From Lamprocystis purpurea (GTDB lineage: Bacteria; Pseudomonadota; Gammaproteobacteria; Chromatiales; Chromatiaceae), in contig DYRB01000050.1 of the NCBI GenBank assembly GCA_020718945.1, positions 1 to 8,002 on the forward strand: a DNA stretch of 8,002 nucleotides, in the 5' to 3' direction. Below the pieces are notes generated by a model. That model worked only from the letters and a program-made list of their open reading frames with translations, was not told the origin of the DNA and made no database searches. Below, one piece after another: positions 6,199-8,002 of the stretch. Position numbers and translations under genes: made by a program. Position 1 is the stretch's first letter; each line of letters opens with the position of its first letter.

Positions 6199-6214
6199 AG
6201 GCTACCATCCACAC

Positions 6215-6239
6215 ACCGGGGCGCGACCCGCGCCCCGGT
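6215..6239 (+). terminator. Hairpin after cydX (candidate operon terminator)
   Basis: ACCGGGGCGCG (6215-6225) pairs perfectly with CGCGCCCCGGT (6229-6239) around an ACC loop, 16 bases after the cydX stop. Only two T residues follow, so termination by this stem alone may be weak. Together with the next hairpin (6290-6319) it probably closes the cydABX message. Confidence 0.55.
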
Positions 6240-6289
6240 TCCCGCACCCCGCCTGTCCGGCCCCTATCCCGCGCAACCTCCCCGTCTGA

Positions 6290-6319
6290 ACCGACCGCCC
6301 TGTCTCAGGGGCGGTCGGT
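6290..6319. terminator. Second hairpin downstream of cydX
   Basis: ACCGACCGCCC (6290-6300) and GGGCGGTCGGT (6309-6319) form an 11-bp perfect stem with an 8-base loop. The tail CTCTCGCC is only mildly T-rich. It separates cydABX from the AT-rich promoter of the next gene and could act as a second, Rho-assisted stop. Confidence 0.5.
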
Positions 6320-6353
6320 CTCTCGCCTGAACGGCCTTCACCCCCTAAACGTT

Positions 6354-6372
6354 TTTTATCGGGTCGATAAAA
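6354..6372. promoter_or_regulatory. Palindrome immediately upstream of the sulfur globule gene promoter
   Basis: TTTTATCG-GGT-CGATAAAA is an 8-bp perfect inverted repeat ending 6 bases before the proposed -35 element. Its AT-rich arms stand out from the GC-rich surroundings. The position fits an activator or repressor operator, and the A/T stretches could also help RNA polymerase as an UP-like element. The regulator is unknown. Confidence 0.45.
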
Positions 6373-6378
6373 TATCCC

Positions 6379-6406
6379 TTGCTATATTAGTTATCGCTGA
6401 TATACT
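6379..6406 (+). promoter_or_regulatory. Sigma-70-type promoter of the sulfur globule protein gene
   Basis: TTGCTA (6379-6384; 4 of 6 to TTGACA), a 16-base spacer and TATACT (6401-6406; 5 of 6 to TATAAT) lie in a markedly AT-rich island. The start of transcription would be near 6413, giving a leader of about 60 bases before the ATG at 6474. This is the best promoter match in the window and suits a highly expressed structural protein. Confidence 0.65.
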
Positions 6407-6473
6407 GATCACCAGTCGAGGCAGCCGGGCCTGACGAACAACAAACTCACAACACTCCAAGAGAAAAAAGACC

Positions 6474-6866
6474 ATGAATAAGATCGTCAAGCTTGCTGCT
6501 GCTGCCGCCCTGATCGCCGTCTCCGCTTCTGCCTCCGCCTGGGGCCCCTTCAATTCCGACCGTGGCTACGGTAATGGCTACGGCAATGGGATGGGCGACT
6601 GGATGAATGACTTCTTCGGTGACAGCATGGGCGACGGCACCGGCGACTTCGACATGAACATGAACGCCTCCGGCGCCGGCAACGGGCGCGGCTATGGCCG
6701 CGGCTACAACCGCTACCAGGGTTACGGCTACGGCAATGGCTACGGCTACCAGGGCTACGGTCCTTACGGCGCGCCCTACGGTGCCCCGGCCCCCTACGGC
6801 TACGCCCCGATGCCCCCGATGCCCCCAGTCGCGCCCCAGGCCGCGGCCGCCCAGGTCGCTCACTAA
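6474..6866 (+). CDS. Sulfur globule protein (secreted, Gly/Tyr/Pro-rich)
   Basis: A 130-residue precursor with a clear Sec signal peptide: MNKIVK, a hydrophobic Ala-rich core, and a probable cut after SASASA at residue 22, before Trp23. The mature part is low-complexity. It has Gly-Tyr-Gly-Asn repeats (31-40), an acidic Asp/Met/Phe segment (41-64), a Gly-Arg-Tyr stretch (69-82), Gly-Tyr repeats (83-110), a Pro/Met run (111-121) and an Ala/Gln end. This matches the sulfur globule proteins (SgpA/B/C) of purple sulfur bacteria, which form the protein coat around periplasmic sulfur globules. I cannot say which paralogue it is. AAGAGA (6459-6464) precedes the ATG. The gene has its own promoter and terminator, so it is monocistronic. 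Another structural Gly/Tyr-rich secreted protein is possible but less likely. Confidence 0.82.
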   Translation: MNKIVKLAAAAALIAVSASASAWGPFNSDRGYGNGYGNGMGDWMNDFFGDSMGDGTGDFDMNMNASGAGNGRGYGRGYNRYQGYGYGNGYGYQGYGPYGAPYGAPAPYGYAPMPPMPPVAPQAAAAQVAH

Positions 6867-6877
6867 GGTCTGACCCC

Positions 6878-6895
6878 GAGGCGCATCGGCGCCTC
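6878..6895 (+). terminator. First hairpin after the sulfur globule gene
   Basis: GAGGCGC / GCGCCTC form a 7-bp perfect stem with an ATCG loop, 11 bases after the stop codon. No strong T-tract follows. It may stabilise the 3' end of the message ahead of the main terminator at 6907-6941. Confidence 0.45.
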
Positions 6896-6906
6896 TCGGT
6901 CGACAT

Positions 6907-6943
6907 AAAGGCCCCGCGGACCTCTGGTCCGCGGGGCCTTTTT
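6907..6943 (+). terminator. Strong intrinsic terminator
   Basis: A 16-bp perfect stem (6907-6922 with 6926-6941) around a 3-base TCT loop, with a GC-rich core and a run of five T at 6939-6943. This is the canonical Rho-independent layout. On the opposite strand only three A/T pairs of the stem provide a tail, so it acts mainly on plus-strand transcription from the sulfur globule gene. Confidence 0.92.
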
Positions 6944-7029
6944 GGGTGGAGCGGATTGCCTGGGCTTGAGGGATAGCCCCGGCTCGCCTTATCCCGCCTG
7001 GGGCGCGACAATCTGGATCCGGTCCACCC
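6944..7029. repeat. Nested inverted repeat before the metallophosphoesterase gene
   Basis: GGGTGGAGCGGAT (6944-6956) and ATCCGGTCCACCC (7017-7029) are inverted repeats of 13 bases with one mismatch, enclosing 60 bases. Inside, GGGATA (6970-6975) and TATCCC (6990-6995) form a second stem, and GCCTGGG occurs twice as a direct repeat (6958-6964 and 6996-7002). It starts right after the terminator and ends 17 bases before the next start codon. It could be a structured mRNA leader, a small RNA or a dispersed repeat; the function is unknown. Confidence 0.45.
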
Positions 7030-7046
7030 AGTGCCTGCGCCAGCCC

Positions 7047-8002
7047 ATGCCCGATCCCCAGCCCACTCCCTTGCCCGATCCGGCCGACGAACTCGTCTCC
7101 CTCCAGGGGCGCATCGGTCACGCCCATCTGCGTCAGCGCCTGGGGCTGGAGGAGGACCACGAGGTCTTTTCCTTCCGACGGCCCTGGGGGCACTTCTTCT
7201 ACCCGGAGAACTGGTACTCGGTGCATGGGCTGATCCGCCAGGCCCTGCGCCTGGCGGGGCTCTACGAGCGCGCCCAGCGCAACGCCCGCACCATCCGCCT
7301 GGTCCACAACACCCTACCCCTGGCCGGGCTGCCCGCTCCCTTCGAGGGGCTGCGGGTCCTGCATCTCAGCGACCTGCACACGGACCTGGACCCGCGCATC
7401 ACCCAGGCCATCGCAGAACGGGTGCAGGGGCTGGACTATGACCTGTGCGTGCTCACCGGGGACTACCGGGCCAAGACCTATGGCCCGGTCGGCCCTGCCC
7501 TGGCGGGCATGGGCATCATCCGCGCCCAGTTGCAGGGTCCGATCTATGCCGTGCTCGGCAATCACGACAGCATCCGCCTGGTCCCCGGGCTCGAGGACAT
7601 GGGCATCCGGGTACTGCTCAACGAGTCGGTGGCTATAGAGCGGAACGGGGCCCTGCTGCACCTGGTCGGGATCGACGACGCCCACTATTACCAGGTCCAC
7701 AACATCCACCAGGCGGTCGCCGGGATAGCGCCGGACGCCTGCACCCTGTTGCTGTCCCACACCCCGGAGGTCTACCGGCATGCCGCCCACGCCGGCTTCC
7801 GGGCCATGCTCTGCGGCCACACCCACGGCGGTCAGATCTGCCTGCCCGGCGGCCATGCCCTGATCTGGGACTCCCCCTGCCCGCGGCGCCTGGCCGGCGG
7901 ACCCTGGACCCAAGGGGAGATGAGCGGTTACACGTCCCTGGGCTCGGGCAGCTCGGTGGTCAACGCCCGGCTCAACTGCCTGCCCGAGGTCACCCTGCAC
8001 AC
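7047..8002 (+). CDS. Metallophosphoesterase (calcineurin-like), 3' end beyond the window
   Basis: At least 318 residues, open to the right edge. It carries the full metal-binding signature of calcineurin-like phosphoesterases (YkuE/YaeI-like, COG1408 type): SDLHTD (108-113, Asp109 and His111), TGD (137-139), GNHD (171-174), SHTP (237-240) and GHTHGG (257-262). These ligate the two-metal centre that hydrolyses phosphomono- or diesters; the substrate cannot be read from sequence. About 100 residues precede the first motif. They include an aromatic-rich stretch FFYPENWYSVHG (50-61) but no evident signal peptide or membrane helix, so the enzyme looks cytoplasmic. The ATG at 7047 has no good ribosome site. 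The frame stays open upstream without a better start, so the true start is uncertain. The end of the protein is missing. Confidence 0.88.
   Translation, partial: MPDPQPTPLPDPADELVSLQGRIGHAHLRQRLGLEEDHEVFSFRRPWGHFFYPENWYSVHGLIRQALRLAGLYERAQRNARTIRLVHNTLPLAGLPAPFEGLRVLHLSDLHTDLDPRITQAIAERVQGLDYDLCVLTGDYRAKTYGPVGPALAGMGIIRAQLQGPIYAVLGNHDSIRLVPGLEDMGIRVLLNESVAIERNGALLHLVGIDDAHYYQVHNIHQAVAGIAPDACTLLLSHTPEVYRHAAHAGFRAMLCGHTHGGQICLPGGHALIWDSPCPRRLAGGPWTQGEMSGYTSLGSGSSVVNARLNCLPEVTLH

Noticed and set aside
3246..6212. 988-codon open frame on the minus strand across the cyd operon
   Set aside because: Antisense shadow rich in Gly, Asp, Gln and His with no domain. CydA and CydB on the plus strand explain the stretch fully.
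3131..6289. Very long plus-strand open frame overlapping cydA, cydB and cydX
   Set aside because: Out of frame with cydAB; its translation is dominated by Arg, Pro, Gly and His. It is a by-product of high-GC codon use in the real genes.
6405..6417. ACTG-ATCAC-CAGT as a regulator operator near the sulfur globule gene start site
   Set aside because: The arms are only 4 bp, with no match to a binding site I know. Too short to claim beside the much better palindrome at 6354-6372.
7031..7441. A plus-strand open frame overlapping the start of the metallophosphoesterase
   Set aside because: The translation is Pro/Ala/Arg/Gly-rich and structureless. The neighbouring frame carries the complete metallophosphoesterase motifs without a break, so there is no frameshift.

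Overview
This GC-rich window looks like the chromosome of a gammaproteobacterial sulfur oxidiser, most likely a purple sulfur bacterium of the Chromatiaceae. The pointer is a gene at 6474-6866 for a secreted, Gly/Tyr/Pro-rich protein of the sulfur globule protein type. CydA, CydB and CydX are also very close to the proteobacterial (E. coli-like) forms. The assignment rests on recall of protein families, not on a search.

Layout. Bases 1-37 may hold the last codons of an unidentified gene. A DUF805 membrane protein lies on the minus strand (166-753). A 388-base divergent intergenic region follows, carrying several inverted repeats and an FNR/Anr-like site (1047-1060). Next comes a compact plus-strand block: a SLAC1/TehA-type anion channel (1142-2110), a small conserved protein of unknown function starting at GTG (2145-2582), and a NifX/NifB-C-terminal-like protein with a histidine-rich tail (2567-3025). 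After a 217-base gap comes a complete cytochrome bd quinol oxidase operon: cydA (3243-4853), cydB (4866-6008) and the 37-residue cydX (6085-6198), with hairpins between cydB and cydX and after cydX. The sulfur globule protein gene stands alone, with its own AT-rich promoter and a strong intrinsic terminator (6907-6941). A metallophosphoesterase gene starts at 7047 and runs off the right edge.

How it fits together. CydABX is a high-affinity, O2-scavenging terminal oxidase. The FNR-like site ahead of the channel gene suggests that the upstream block also responds to low oxygen. Sulfur globule proteins coat the sulfur formed when sulfide or thiosulfate is oxidised in the periplasm. The region therefore reads as a micro-oxic/anoxic redox neighbourhood in a sulfur bacterium. 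The SLAC1 / unknown / His-tailed NifX-like trio is the least explained part and the best candidate for an undescribed functional unit. No CRISPR array, tRNA, rRNA, insertion sequence or phage gene was seen.
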